Notes: a model not told the origin generated them from the sequence alone. DNA of 64,000 nt from Proteus faecis (GCF_003144395.1 NZ_PENZ01000001.1:33495-97494); one strand, 5' to 3'. Shown: positions 19,011-27,914, counted from the stretch's first letter. A program made the numbers and translations.

Positions 19011-19541
19011 TTAGTGACTACTACTCATCGATGGTGGCTCTTGGCACCAATCGAGATATTGCTCATACTTACGTAGTGCAATATTGTAGTTACTAAATGC
19101 AGAGGGAGTGAGCTTTTTACTCAAGTCTGACTGAATTTTCTCGGTCGTAAACTCTTGACGTGGAAAATTAGTTGAAGTCAGTAATTCATCGAGCCGACGT
19201 AAACGAACCACATACTCACGAACAGTACTGTGGCTCATCTCCGTTTGTTCAAACAAATACTGCTTAAAAGACATAATATCAAAGTAGTCAGTTTCACTAT
19301 TACAGTAAATCTCACTACAGAAACGACATAGCGCAGAAAATTTCTCTTGTAACGTTTCCCACGTTTCATCATCAATTAAATCCGTCATTTCAGAAATGGC
19401 TTCTTTATTGATAACTTGGCGATTGAATACGAGAGAGATCCGATCCAGCGCCTTGTGGCAATGTAGACAATGAGTCTGGCTGTGTTTATAGTCTTTAATG
19501 TAACGGCTTAGCGGCCGTTTCTTTTGTGTTGAAACAGACAT
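19011..19541 (-). CDS. fliZ: Flagellar regulator FliZ
   Basis: 176 residues. KRPLSRYIKDYKHSQTHCLHCHKALDRI at the N-terminus (two CxxC-like pairs), ALCRFCSEIYC, and the recombinase-like core FKQYLFEQTEMSHSTVREYVVRLRRL match FliZ, which has a core-binding-type fold. FliZ connects motility to other programmes: it competes with sigma S at some promoters and stimulates FlhDC activity in some species. It follows fliA by 58 bases on the same strand, the usual fliAZ operon. Confidence 0.95.
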   Translation of the reverse strand: MSVSTQKKRPLSRYIKDYKHSQTHCLHCHKALDRISLVFNRQVINKEAISEMTDLIDDETWETLQEKFSALCRFCSEIYCNSETDYFDIMSFKQYLFEQTEMSHSTVREYVVRLRRLDELLTSTNFPRQEFTTEKIQSDLSKKLTPSAFSNYNIALRKYEQYLDWCQEPPSMSSSH

Positions 19542-19599
19542 AAGAGATAAAGCCCTGTGTTGTAGTCTTAATAAACAAAAACAAAAATAAGCAAAACTT

Positions 19600-20322
19600 C
19601 TATTTCTCTGGGTTTAAGCGTGCTCGCAGCCTTTTTATGGCTTGGCTGTGTAGCTGGCTCACGCGGGATTCCCCGACATTAAGCACTGCGCCTATTTCTT
19701 TCAAATTAAGTTCTTCCTGATAATACAGGGTAAGAACCATTTTTTCCCTTTCGGGAAGCAATTCTATCGCGTCTATGACTCTTTGGCGAATATCACTTTC
19801 TAATAACATCTGTAATGGATTGTCATCATGATCTTCGTCTTGAGACGGTTCACAGCTTTCACCGTAAATTTCATGCCATTCGTCATAAGAGAACAATTGG
19901 CTGTTATTCGTATCCAATAGGATCTGCCGGTATTCTGCTAACTCAATCTGCAAATGATCAGCAACTTCCTGTTCTAATGGTGGTCGTCCTAGATCCTGTT
20001 CTAGTTGATGAATAGAATGAGTTACTTCTCTTGCATTACGACGCACACTACGTGGCGCCCAATCTCGACTGCGTAGCTCATCTAACATAGAGCCACGGAT
20101 ACGTTGAACAGCATAAGTGGTAAAGGCAGCACCTTGCATTGAGTCATAACGCTCAACGGCGTTTAATAACCCAATTCCACCCGCTTGCAAAAGATCATCC
20201 AATTCAACACTCGCAGGTAACTTGACCTGTAATCGTAATGCTTCATGGCGAACCAACGGGACATATCGCTCCCAGAGGCTATTTTTGTCCATCACGCCTT
20301 CGGCGGTATACAAATCACTCAC
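19600..20322 (-). CDS. fliA: Flagellar sigma factor FliA (sigma 28)
   Basis: I use the GTG at 20322 (protein VSDLYTAEGVMDK...) because this matches the length and N-terminus of other FliA proteins (240 residues) and AAGGTG lies upstream; an in-frame GTG at 20334 is a less likely alternative. Region 2 (SVELDDLLQAGGIGLLNAVERYD, FTTYAVQRIRGSMLDELR), region 3 and the region 4 helix-turn-helix (LNLKEIGAVLNVGESRVSQL) are intact. It directs late flagellar genes, including flagellin. Confidence 0.97.
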   Translation of the reverse strand: MSDLYTAEGVMDKNSLWERYVPLVRHEALRLQVKLPASVELDDLLQAGGIGLLNAVERYDSMQGAAFTTYAVQRIRGSMLDELRSRDWAPRSVRRNAREVTHSIHQLEQDLGRPPLEQEVADHLQIELAEYRQILLDTNNSQLFSYDEWHEIYGESCEPSQDEDHDDNPLQMLLESDIRQRVIDAIELLPEREKMVLTLYYQEELNLKEIGAVLNVGESRVSQLHSQAIKRLRARLNPEK

Positions 20323-20334
20323 AACAAAAGACAC

Positions 20335-20705
20335 CTTTGGATAAAAGACCGGAAACCATTATCTGGCGAAATAAATTTAGCAATCGACTGAACAGTGAAG
20401 CAAAAGCGCCTCTTTTTCACCTATGCCAAATTTTCAGCAAAAATCGGGTTTTCATTGATAATTAATTTGTCATTGCATTACGAGAACTACTTTACCTTAA
20501 ATGATCGGCGACTAATCCTTAGAAAAACCGTTAATTAAATTGATAATTTAGCTCATTAAAAGAAATTGATGCATTGAATATGCATTCTGTTCATAAAAAA
20601 ATAACATATAAATCATAGTATTTTATTTTGTGAGATTTTAGCGTCTTGAGCACAAGTTGAAATACTCATAAATGATTAATTAAAAAAACGATTGTTTTGA
20701 TGATA
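20335..20705. promoter_or_regulatory. fliA upstream region, no gene seen
   Basis: About 370 AT-rich bases between fliA and the flagellin terminator. It should hold the fliA promoter. A GCCGAT motif near 20509-20514 (minus strand, TAGTCGCCGATCATT) resembles the -10 of a sigma-28 promoter, but I do not see a TAAA box at the right distance. Confidence 0.35.
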
Positions 20706-20733
20706 AAACACCCACTACAAAAAAATGTAGTGG
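20706..20733 (-). terminator. Flagellin terminator
   Basis: CCACTACA and TGTAGTGG (20712-20733) form a perfect eight-base-pair stem downstream of the flagellin stop, followed on the minus strand by GTGTTTT. Confidence 0.75.
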
Positions 20734-20763
20734 ATGCGATTTGAGGATTATTTAAAATTGAAA

Positions 20764-21567
20764 TTAACGAAGCAGTGATAATACGTTTTGAGGAATTTGG
20801 TTTGCTTGAGCAAGCACAGAAGTCCCCGCTTGTTGCAGTATTTGACCTTTACTCATATTAGACACTTCTGTTGCATAATCGGCATCTTCTATACGGCTAC
20901 GTGATGCGGTTAGATTATTCACTGTATTGCCTAAGTTAGTAATGGTTGAATCTAAACGGTTTTGTACAGCACCCATGGCACTGCGTAAGCTATCGACTTG
21001 AGCCAGTGCGTCATCCAGTGCTTTCAGTGGTTTTTCAACCAGCATATCTAAACCTGCTACCGCGTTTTTAGTAACATCCACTTTTGCTTTAATACCTGTG
21101 GCACCAGGAGTTACCTTTGCATCAAAGTAACCTTCAACACCCTTTGCATCTACAGTTTGTATGATAAGTTTTGATTTATCGTCTTTACCATCGGCACCTT
21201 TCGCATAATAAATATCATAGCTTTTAATTGTACCTTGTGTAACTTGATCATCTAGCGCTTGAGTATCCAACGCTTGCATTTCTTTAGGTGGTGTTGTCCC
21301 CCCTGTTGGAGTCACTTCCACGTTGGTTGCTTTAGAACCGAGTTTGCTTTTTGCTGATAAATCCAATTTATCAATACCCAATGTAGTCGCATCGGTTTTT
21401 TTCAGAGCAACACTAATTTGTTCTTTATCATGCGCACCAACCTGTAAATTTAATGTGCTATCTTCACTTAATACTTTTACGCCATTAAATTGAGTCTGCG
21501 CTGAAATACGGTTTATTTCTGCGGTACGTTGATTCACTTCTTCCTGAATAGATTTAATATCGGATGA
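20764..21567 (-). pseudogene. fliC: Flagellin, 5' part missing (interrupted by prophage)
   Basis: The frame encodes the end of the conserved flagellin D1 domain (SDIKSIQEEVNQRTAEINRI, then SAQTQFNGVKVLSEDSTLN), a variable centre, and the full C-terminal D0/D1 region ending RIEDADYATEVSNMSKGQIL and LAQANQIPQNVLSLLR. Normal flagellins have about 110 more residues in front, starting MAQVINTN. Those are absent: upstream of SSDIKS the frame reads NTF and IAL without homology and meets a stop at 21592-21594. The missing half should lie at the other end of the prophage, beyond the window. As seen here the gene cannot make flagellin. Confidence 0.9.
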
Positions 21568-21600
21568 TGTGAAAGTATTGATTAACGCTATTTAGCCTAC
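21562..21600. other. Prophage left junction (attL candidate)
   Basis: Flagellin homology ends at about 21562 and phage-type sequence starts within the next tens of bases. The core sequence cannot be defined because the right junction is outside the window. No integrase gene is present at this end; in lambda-like phages the tail genes and integrase sit at opposite prophage ends, which fits the gene order here. Confidence 0.6.
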
Positions 21601-21676
21601 AAAGCCACTATCCATGCCAGCCAGCAAATTTTGACTTTGCAGAATTTAATCATTTTTACCATCATTTCACATATAT

Positions 21677-21739
21677 TGTGTCACAATCTCGACACAGTAT
21701 GTCACACCTCCTCATTTTTAATTCCACACCCTGCTATAC
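21677..21739 (+). promoter_or_regulatory. holE promoter with repeated TGTCACA sites
   Basis: TGTGTC at 21677-21682 and GACACA at 21691-21696 form an inverted repeat, and TGTCACA occurs at 21679 and 21700, exactly 21 bases (two turns) apart. An extended -10 element, TGCTATACT, ends at 21739, 26 bases before the holE start. This looks like a regulated promoter, the regulator being unknown. Confidence 0.5.
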
Positions 21740-21765
21740 TCTCCAAAAAACTAACCGGATCTATT

Positions 21766-22086
21766 ATGAACATCGCAAACCTAACTCAAGAAGAAAAAGA
21801 CAAAGTTAATGTCGATTTAATGGCAAGTGGTGTCGCATATAAAGAATGCCTCAATATGCCAGTTGTTGCGTCCGAAGTTGAACGACAACAACCAGCACAT
21901 TTGAGAGCGTACTTTAACGAACGATTGTCGTTTTATCGCGAGAGAAGTAAGAAGCTTCCATATAGTAGAAAATCAAGAGTTATGGTTACTAACTCCAACT
22001 ATGGTGAACCCATAGATAATACCCGTTCCAAGAACAGAATCTGCATTTACAACAGATCCATTTGCTCCGATGAATTTAACTACTAA
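21766..22086 (+). CDS. holE: HolE-like DNA polymerase III theta subunit, phage-encoded
   Basis: The ATG at 21766 starts MNIANLTQEEKDKVNVDLMASGVAYKECLNMPV, then VASEVERQQPAHLRAYFNERL, closely parallel to E. coli HolE ([21 protein letters not shown]). Theta binds the epsilon proofreading subunit; phage P1 carries a homologue (Hot). Here 106 residues against 76 in E. coli: after LPY the reading frame continues for about 40 residues that lie antisense to the 3' end of the tail spike gene (114-base convergent overlap). The gene lies just inside the prophage on the opposite strand to the tail genes, typical of a lysogen-expressed moron. Confidence 0.85.
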   Translation: MNIANLTQEEKDKVNVDLMASGVAYKECLNMPVVASEVERQQPAHLRAYFNERLSFYRERSKKLPYSRKSRVMVTNSNYGEPIDNTRSKNRICIYNRSICSDEFNY

Positions 22087-23865
22087 CTCTCTAGAACCTA
22101 TGGAAAAATCAGACATTGCATTGCATATATTCGTAAATTGAAATGAACTGGCATTGAATGAAATAGAAGAGGAAACTAAACTTCTCGGTGATTTTGATTT
22201 CAATTTAATGATCAAATCTCCATTCCTTATCACTGGAGATTCCCATAGGGCCATATAGTTAACGTTTGTTTTATCAAAATATTCTAATAACTCCCATCCC
22301 GTTGATGTTTTTCTGAAGCCAATAGGTATTATCTGTGGCTTTAATGAAGTTGCTGGTGATGTTACAGAGTTAACAAAAAAAGGAAATCCCAAAAATGATT
22401 CTTGAGTGCTATGCGGTGATGTGAAAAAACAAACCCTTCGTGGGTTATTATAACCAACTGCTATATATGTGTTACCGTAACTCCCACTTATAGCTATCCC
22501 TTCTGACTCACCACTAGCGTTAATTCTCACCTCTGAAAGAACTTCTCCACTATACGAAACAAGAGATATTTTATCATTTGTGTAAAAATATATAGTGTTG
22601 TCATAAACATCCATCCCCTGAGGAACACCAAGTGTTTTTGTCAATGTGAATTGTTTAATAGGTTTTAACCAACTTCCAAACTCAAAGAATGTAAATGTTG
22701 GCAGACCACCATCACCGCCACTAAGAGTGCTATGTAATATAAGCATGTCATTATGATTATCAATAGCACATAGAGCGCTATTACCATAATTTGTTAGATC
22801 TATGCTCTCAACAACAGACTTTCCGTCCTTTGCTATTTTGCGAATATATGTTGGCTCCGCACCGCCTCCGCTAGCAGAGTAAATAAAACCATCCTTAACT
22901 CTATATGCTAAATCAGCGGTATGGTTTATTGGAATTGACACACCTCCGTACGAGGTATCTATGACACCATTCTGAGCATATCGCTCAATCATCCCATTCC
23001 CACCCCCTAAATCATAACCGATATAAAAATAACCATTGTAAAAAGCCAAACCTTGATTGTTGTAATTTTGGTTAACATAGAAAGCCGTGTTCGGTGATGC
23101 ATTATTACCAGTTGTATTTATTACATTACTATTTATCGGCAATAAGGAATTTGGCTCCTTTTGTTTTCTGCTATCGTAGTTTTGGCTAACAAGGAGTTTT
23201 TTATTTGTAAATACTGCTGATTCATAACCTATGAAATTAGATTTATTTCCCGCTATTATTGTTTCATCTAAATCCCAAACACCACCAACATGGATAGGCA
23301 TTTTATTATTTTCTGAAAACGCAATAGCATCATTAAATGCATCATTCCAAGAATTACTTTCTGTTTTAAATTGATATGGAGTTATTATATTAGAATAGCT
23401 AGACTTAATATTGTCGAGTTGTTCTTGTACATTGCCATTTCTGGAACCAATAATTGACGCACCTTTCTCTGATTTGAGCTCTCCACGTAATGTACTATCA
23501 CCAACGCCAAGCCATTTACCAACGCCTATTCCACCTGAACTGTCAGGAACTGATCCAGCAGGAACTAATTTAGGCAACTCCCCATCCCAGCGATAATATT
23601 CCCCCGTTACTTCATCACGCAAAACTTGATTAGGTAATGTTATTTCTGCACCCTTTTGGAATGAGTCTAATGTTATATAGCCGAATTGAGATATTGCTTG
23701 TTGAGCAACCCAGCGTAACCCTTCGATTGTAAAATGCTCTTGCCCAAACCTATCGATATACTTATTTTTCATTGACGTAACGAACTCGTCAATTTTACCT
23801 GAATTGTACTTCAGATCGCTAGCAGCTTCACTTGGAACTGGATTTTGTGTTGGAATAGTTGACAT
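21973..23865 (-). CDS. Phage tail spike/fibre with beta-propeller-like body
   Basis: I set the start at 23865 (MSTIPTQNPVPSEAASDL...) because TAGGAG lies six bases upstream and this is the usual N-terminus of this virion-binding domain. About 630 residues. Residues 1-130 form the particle-attachment domain (NKYIDRFGQEHFTIEGLRWV, GEYYRWDGELPKLVPAGS). From about residue 220 on there are repeated strands such as GLAFYNGYFYIGYDLGGGN, KDGFIYSASGGG and GMDVYDNTIYFYT, spaced like blades of a beta-propeller, rather than the beta-helix of P22-type spikes. It should bind the host surface. The frame is open upstream to 24018; see the separate entry. Confidence 0.8.
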   Translation of the reverse strand: MSTIPTQNPVPSEAASDLKYNSGKIDEFVTSMKNKYIDRFGQEHFTIEGLRWVAQQAISQFGYITLDSFQKGAEITLPNQVLRDEVTGEYYRWDGELPKLVPAGSVPDSSGGIGVGKWLGVGDSTLRGELKSEKGASIIGSRNGNVQEQLDNIKSSYSNIITPYQFKTESNSWNDAFNDAIAFSENNKMPIHVGGVWDLDETIIAGNKSNFIGYESAVFTNKKLLVSQNYDSRKQKEPNSLLPINSNVINTTGNNASPNTAFYVNQNYNNQGLAFYNGYFYIGYDLGGGNGMIERYAQNGVIDTSYGGVSIPINHTADLAYRVKDGFIYSASGGGAEPTYIRKIAKDGKSVVESIDLTNYGNSALCAIDNHNDMLILHSTLSGGDGGLPTFTFFEFGSWLKPIKQFTLTKTLGVPQGMDVYDNTIYFYTNDKISLVSYSGEVLSEVRINASGESEGIAISGSYGNTYIAVGYNNPRRVCFFTSPHSTQESFLGFPFFVNSVTSPATSLKPQIIPIGFRKTSTGWELLEYFDKTNVNYMALWESPVIRNGDLIIKLKSKSPRSLVSSSISFNASSFQFTNICNAMSDFSIGSRELVVKFIGANGSVVNADSVLGTGIIYGFTIVGVSNHNS

Positions 23866-24018
23866 ATTATCTCCTAGTGAGGATTTATTTACTTCACTAT
23901 GTGTATCATTAATAAAATTAATTTTATTTGGTTTACTATAAACGCAACTAGAAAAAACTGTTGTTGCTATGGATGAAGGTATGACCTTAATTAAAAACCC
24001 CCTCCTAGATACACTCAT
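23866..24018 (-). other. In-frame N-terminal extension with Tat-like lipoprotein signal
   Basis: From an ATG at 24018 (AAGG ten bases upstream) the frame reads MSVSRRGFLIKVIPSSIATT and then VFSSC. SRRGFLIK fits the twin-arginine consensus and FSSC fits a lipobox. It continues in frame into the tail spike. If used, it would give a long form with an export signal; if not, it is a leader. Both starts have plausible ribosome sites, the inner one being stronger. Confidence 0.5.
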
Positions 24019-24036
24019 AATCTTTAACCTTATGTA

Positions 24037-24065
24037 TTATTAATTTAATAATTAAAGATAGTTAA
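24037..24065 (-). promoter_or_regulatory. Candidate promoter of the tail spike gene
   Basis: On the minus strand TTAACT (24060-24065) and TAATAA (24037-24042) are 17 bases apart. Together with the terminator just upstream this suggests that the spike gene is transcribed separately from the tail operon. Confidence 0.4.
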
Positions 24066-24072
24066 TGAATAA

Positions 24073-24097
24073 TAAAAAGCCAGCATTTAGGCTGGCT
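24073..24097 (-). terminator. Terminator of the tail operon
   Basis: AGCCAGC and GCTGGCT form a perfect seven-base-pair stem with loop CTAAAT (minus strand), followed by TTTTATT. It lies 24 bases after the TipJ stop. Confidence 0.9.
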
Positions 24098-24120
24098 ATG
24101 TATGATTTAAATGAATTTAA

Positions 24121-26589
24121 TTAAACGTTGTAATCTTTCTTTGCAGAAAAATACTCACTTGCTGTAATGCTAAAAGTTCCGTCTGCATTAGGCTTTTTAT
24201 CGCTTACAATCCATCTCATTGAGTCCATTTCAACGATATTGGATATAACGTAACGTGACGGAGATTGAACATTCATACCGTCATAGATATTTAGCTGGAT
24301 ATCTGGTATATCAGCGATAAATCCGTAAGCTGTATCGCTTCTTGGTATAGCTTTAAATCTTTCTGTCGTATTACCTAAATGATCAGTAATACAAACAAAC
24401 ATCTCACCATCAAAGGCAACTTTTTCATTTGTTGAAAATTGATTGCCGATCCTCTCAACTATATAACCCGCCTGTTGATTCTTATCGTATGTGTCAGCAA
24501 CAATAATTAAGTCGCCTGGATAAACATAATCACCATCTGCGAGAGTTTGCACACTGATACTCATACGCTGATGTATTAACCTATCCATTTCTAATAGTGC
24601 CCTATCTGTCGCCTGATACTCATTACGACAACCGTGAATGGTTATTTTGTTAGGGTTTTTAGCTGGCTTGTTAACTATTTTGTTATTTTCAATACGATAT
24701 TTAAGATAGGTCTTTTTGTTTGTTTTAGGGTTTACGTATTCGATTTCAACACCATCATTACCGCTCGGCATTGTCATATCATAAGAAAGTGAGAACCCGT
24801 TTCCTGTCGTGTTTGCTCTATTAAAAGTGCCGGATGGATATTTCTTTTCCTCCTCACGAGTAAAGGTTAGAACTCCGTTATCCCAAAATGAAATAACACG
24901 AGCAACATTGCATATTGTTTCTATACGCTGACCTAGCGATACATCTTCATCATCAAACGTGTAATCAAAATATCCTAAACGATTATCTGGAAGTGATTCA
25001 TAGATTGAATACAAACCATATAAATCTATGGTGCTTTCTGGTTGCCCAGCAGTAACTAACCAAGTGTGAGCGACAGCATCAGCAAATGATCGTGATGGTC
25101 GTAATGTATAATCAACGCTACGGCTATTCATGTCGTAACTAATAACATGACGTGTAGCCAGTGCGTTATATTTACGCTCCCTTGCTCCTGTTGGCGCTTC
25201 TGTTGCCCTCACTGTTACCTTAACAAGCGTATCTTCTTCATGTACTTCGTTAATTCTCTCTCTAACAATAAAGACTTCCTCTAGCTTAAGAATGCTGTGA
25301 TCATTACTGTTTTCTAATCGAGTTAATTGAAGTGCATATCTTCCATATCCAGCCAACGGCTTGAACTTTTCCGTTAAATAGTATGTTTTTGTTTTTGGTG
25401 CAGATGGGAACCCTCTATTGAATGACTCTCTTGTTCCAGCTACTTCATTGTTATTCTCATCAACCTTCCAAAATTCAATTCTTGCATTGGCATAATCGCC
25501 ATCACCAAGCTGAGCATTTAAATGCACCCATAACTCACCACCATCAAGCGGAGAAAAGAAAGGGCCTACTGTCAGAAACTGATTGTCATAGAGAATAAAC
25601 TTTGACGTGTTAACAATTGCATTAGGCGGAAGAGTTGCCAAATCACCGCCAGTTAAATTGGTGAAAAAGAATTCGTAGTAATATTTTGGTGAAATGATAG
25701 CACCATCATCACTTTCTTTCGCATCAGATAGATAAGCATCAACCTTAATATCCTTTGTAACCGAACCCTGCGGAGTATCATAAGTCACATTAACAACAAG
25801 GCTTACTGATCGAGGCTTTACGATATCCATGAAGTATCGAAACTCATCTTGCTTCTCTATCTTTATGGCCGCCTCACCACCTTTAATTTCACCAGAAATG
25901 ACATTGCTAGCAGTAGCCTCATATTGTGGGATTTCGTCACTTTCATTCGGTCCCGGTATTTCTTGTCCGTCAACATCAGGGAATTCAAAGCCCTCGAATA
26001 TCTGTGGGATCACTTCACCCGGTTGGAATATCTGATAACTGGCACCATCAAGGGCGATTAGTTCAGATTCTGAATATTTCACATTCTCAATCGTGTAGTA
26101 ACCGATACCAAAGTTCATCCACTCGGTAACCATCTTTTTATTGTCGATGTATTCAAACATTGATTGCTGAATGAGATCGGGAAAGGCTCTAACTTGTCCG
26201 TGAATTTCAGGTCTAGCCTGATATGTTCTCGCTATATTAGTTTGGCCTGTTAATCGGTTGTTAGGGCTTTCCTTTGCATTTACATCCGCCGCGCTAAATG
26301 ATGGTGCCTTAGGCGCTAAGAATGAAAATATCTTGGAAACAAACTTAAATACTGGATTAAGAATGTCGCCAATAATTCCTTTCGGTTGGTCGAATATTTG
26401 AATGTGATGAAATTCACTAATAATAAAGTCAAGGCGATCATCGTCGTTAAGCTTTACGCCGTTAACATAGATATCAACGTCATGATGAAAGTTTTGCTCT
26501 TTTAACCAATCAAAAAAAAGAGAGCCGGCTTTTATCTCGACTCTCTCTTTCGGCACTCCAGCAACACGCTGAATTTCAATTATTGGCAT
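24121..26589 (-). CDS. Tail tip / host specificity protein (TipJ, lambda J family)
   Basis: 822 residues. The N-terminus has a short ubiquitin-like segment (RVEIKAGSLFFDWLKEQ, IYVNGVKLNDDDRLDF), a hydrophobic segment (ILNPVFKFVSKIFSFLAPKAPSFS) and NNRLTGQTNIARTYQARPEIHGQVRAFPDL, the marks of the host-specificity factor TipJ type of central tail fibre. The middle and end are baseplate-hub-like domains (EIEYVNPKTNKKTYLKYR, QATDRALLEMDRLIHQR). It forms the tail tip and takes part in receptor recognition and DNA ejection. It overlaps the NlpC/P60 gene by 14 bases. Confidence 0.88.
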   Translation of the reverse strand: MPIIEIQRVAGVPKERVEIKAGSLFFDWLKEQNFHHDVDIYVNGVKLNDDDRLDFIISEFHHIQIFDQPKGIIGDILNPVFKFVSKIFSFLAPKAPSFSAADVNAKESPNNRLTGQTNIARTYQARPEIHGQVRAFPDLIQQSMFEYIDNKKMVTEWMNFGIGYYTIENVKYSESELIALDGASYQIFQPGEVIPQIFEGFEFPDVDGQEIPGPNESDEIPQYEATASNVISGEIKGGEAAIKIEKQDEFRYFMDIVKPRSVSLVVNVTYDTPQGSVTKDIKVDAYLSDAKESDDGAIISPKYYYEFFFTNLTGGDLATLPPNAIVNTSKFILYDNQFLTVGPFFSPLDGGELWVHLNAQLGDGDYANARIEFWKVDENNNEVAGTRESFNRGFPSAPKTKTYYLTEKFKPLAGYGRYALQLTRLENSNDHSILKLEEVFIVRERINEVHEEDTLVKVTVRATEAPTGARERKYNALATRHVISYDMNSRSVDYTLRPSRSFADAVAHTWLVTAGQPESTIDLYGLYSIYESLPDNRLGYFDYTFDDEDVSLGQRIETICNVARVISFWDNGVLTFTREEEKKYPSGTFNRANTTGNGFSLSYDMTMPSGNDGVEIEYVNPKTNKKTYLKYRIENNKIVNKPAKNPNKITIHGCRNEYQATDRALLEMDRLIHQRMSISVQTLADGDYVYPGDLIIVADTYDKNQQAGYIVERIGNQFSTNEKVAFDGEMFVCITDHLGNTTERFKAIPRSDTAYGFIADIPDIQLNIYDGMNVQSPSRYVISNIVEMDSMRWIVSDKKPNADGTFSITASEYFSAKKDYNV

Positions 26590-26968
26590 ATTTCATAAAC
26601 TCCAACTTAGTGAACTTTCTCTCAAGAACAATCAACCTATCCATTCTCACAGAACCGTTTTCACCTCGACTATGTAATGCATTACCATCGATAATCAAGC
26701 CAATGTGAGCGGGTTTTGAGCCTATATAGCCTATAAATATTCCGTTATTTTCTGGTTGATTTACTTCCTCCCAAAACTCAACTTCATTTTTATAGCAAGT
26801 AACAAAATCCGTTTCAGACTCATAGCCTGCGTCATGGTGGATCTCAATACCTAGAACGTGTCGATAATAGAGAACGACGAGCCCCCAACAATCCATAGCG
26901 TCAAATGTGCAAGACCGGTTTTTCCATGGTTTACCGATAGTTTTATCGATGAAATCCTGAGTTGTCAT
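26576..26968 (-). CDS. NlpC/P60-type tail assembly peptidase (lambda K-like)
   Basis: The start is set at 26968, where ATGA overlaps the previous stop and GGAGG lies upstream; 130 residues. The catalytic Cys is in DCWGLV (C27) and the His in AHIGLII (H88), the NlpC/P60 pattern. In lambda the related protein K acts in tail tip assembly and is thought to open cell-wall peptides during infection. Gene order J-K-L here is the reverse-strand equivalent of the usual tail tip cluster. Confidence 0.85.
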   Translation of the reverse strand: MTTQDFIDKTIGKPWKNRSCTFDAMDCWGLVVLYYRHVLGIEIHHDAGYESETDFVTCYKNEVEFWEEVNQPENNGIFIGYIGSKPAHIGLIIDGNALHSRGENGSVRMDRLIVLERKFTKLEFMKYANN

Positions 26969-27435
26969 ACAGCCTCCAAGCCCGGCCATTCTTGCGGTTC
27001 ATAAATACGTCCGATGTTTTTATTCAATGGGTTACTCATAGATAGCGTGACAGTGACGCTTTCATGATCCAACGACACATCTTTCACAAATAATTTCCAT
27101 CGAGTAATTGCTGTGTCTTTGTCTTTCTCATCAAATAAGCGATAAGTAGCCTCTATGGGTGTCATTCTATTGAATGATTTCCATAGTTTAAGTTTCTGTT
27201 TAAAGTCTTGTGCGACACGGCTGAATTTAACACTAGCGTCGATGATGGGCGTTCTGCTTTGCTGGCTGTCAGATAGTTCGAAATTACACGGCTGGTATTC
27301 AATACCACCTAGAACCTTCGGGAAAACCTGATAAGAAACAAGATAGATATCGCCAAATGACGGATGACTAAATTGCAGTGTCTCATAAAGTATTCTGTTT
27401 GGCCTTTGTGCCCGATACTCTCTTAGTGTAGGCAT
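26965..27435 (-). CDS. Tail tip protein, DUF1833 family
   Basis: 156 residues. RPNRILYETLQFSHPSFGDIYLV at the N-terminus and the pattern of beta strands ending in VTVTLSMSNPLNKNIGRIYEP match DUF1833, the minor tail protein that occupies the lambda L position. It should join the distal tail to the tip complex. Its start overlaps the preceding stop by one base, so it is translationally coupled. Confidence 0.8.
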   Translation of the reverse strand: MPTLREYRAQRPNRILYETLQFSHPSFGDIYLVSYQVFPKVLGGIEYQPCNFELSDSQQSRTPIIDASVKFSRVAQDFKQKLKLWKSFNRMTPIEATYRLFDEKDKDTAITRWKLFVKDVSLDHESVTVTLSMSNPLNKNIGRIYEPQEWPGLEAV

Positions 27436-27911
27436 TACAACCCCTTATACTTAGGTAGAGTCTCAGTGACGATAATATCTAGCCAACTTCCAAATGATGG
27501 AGGAAACTCAACAATAATATCGTCGAATTCATCATCTGAATTATAAAGTTTCTTGCTAATAACCTGACCAGTCCATGTTACAGAAGATCCATTAATACTG
27601 GTTTGCACTGGATAGGAAACAAAATGCAATTCCTGCTCCTGTAACCCACTACCACCAAGATTAATTTTCATCCTGAACCAGCGATTGCAATTATCAAGAT
27701 AGTTGGGACTTCGCAACCACTGCGCAAACGCACGCTCCTGTTGAAGTGTAAATATCCAATTCACACTCCATACAGTTTTTAAATCATCAGTTAACTTCTG
27801 AAATATAGGTGCGCCTACCTGTGGTTGATCTGTCAAGAAACCAGTATCTAGCGTCATGGGTTTATCGGCTTTCTGTGCTAGAGGAAGCCAATAAGGGTAA
27901 TCAATAACCAT
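27435..27911 (-). CDS. Minor tail protein (distal tail)
   Basis: 158 residues, beta-rich, with NWIFTLQQERAFAQWLRSPNYLDNCNRW (split across the middle) and LHFVSYPVQTSINGSSVTWTGQV, typical of the small tail protein that follows the tape measure in this group (lambda M-like position). It sits three bases after the tape measure stop and is coupled to the DUF1833 gene. The role is inferred from order and general features. Confidence 0.7.
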   Translation of the reverse strand: MVIDYPYWLPLAQKADKPMTLDTGFLTDQPQVGAPIFQKLTDDLKTVWSVNWIFTLQQERAFAQWLRSPNYLDNCNRWFRMKINLGGSGLQEQELHFVSYPVQTSINGSSVTWTGQVISKKLYNSDDEFDDIIVEFPPSFGSWLDIIVTETLPKYKGL

Positions 27912-27914
27912 ATA

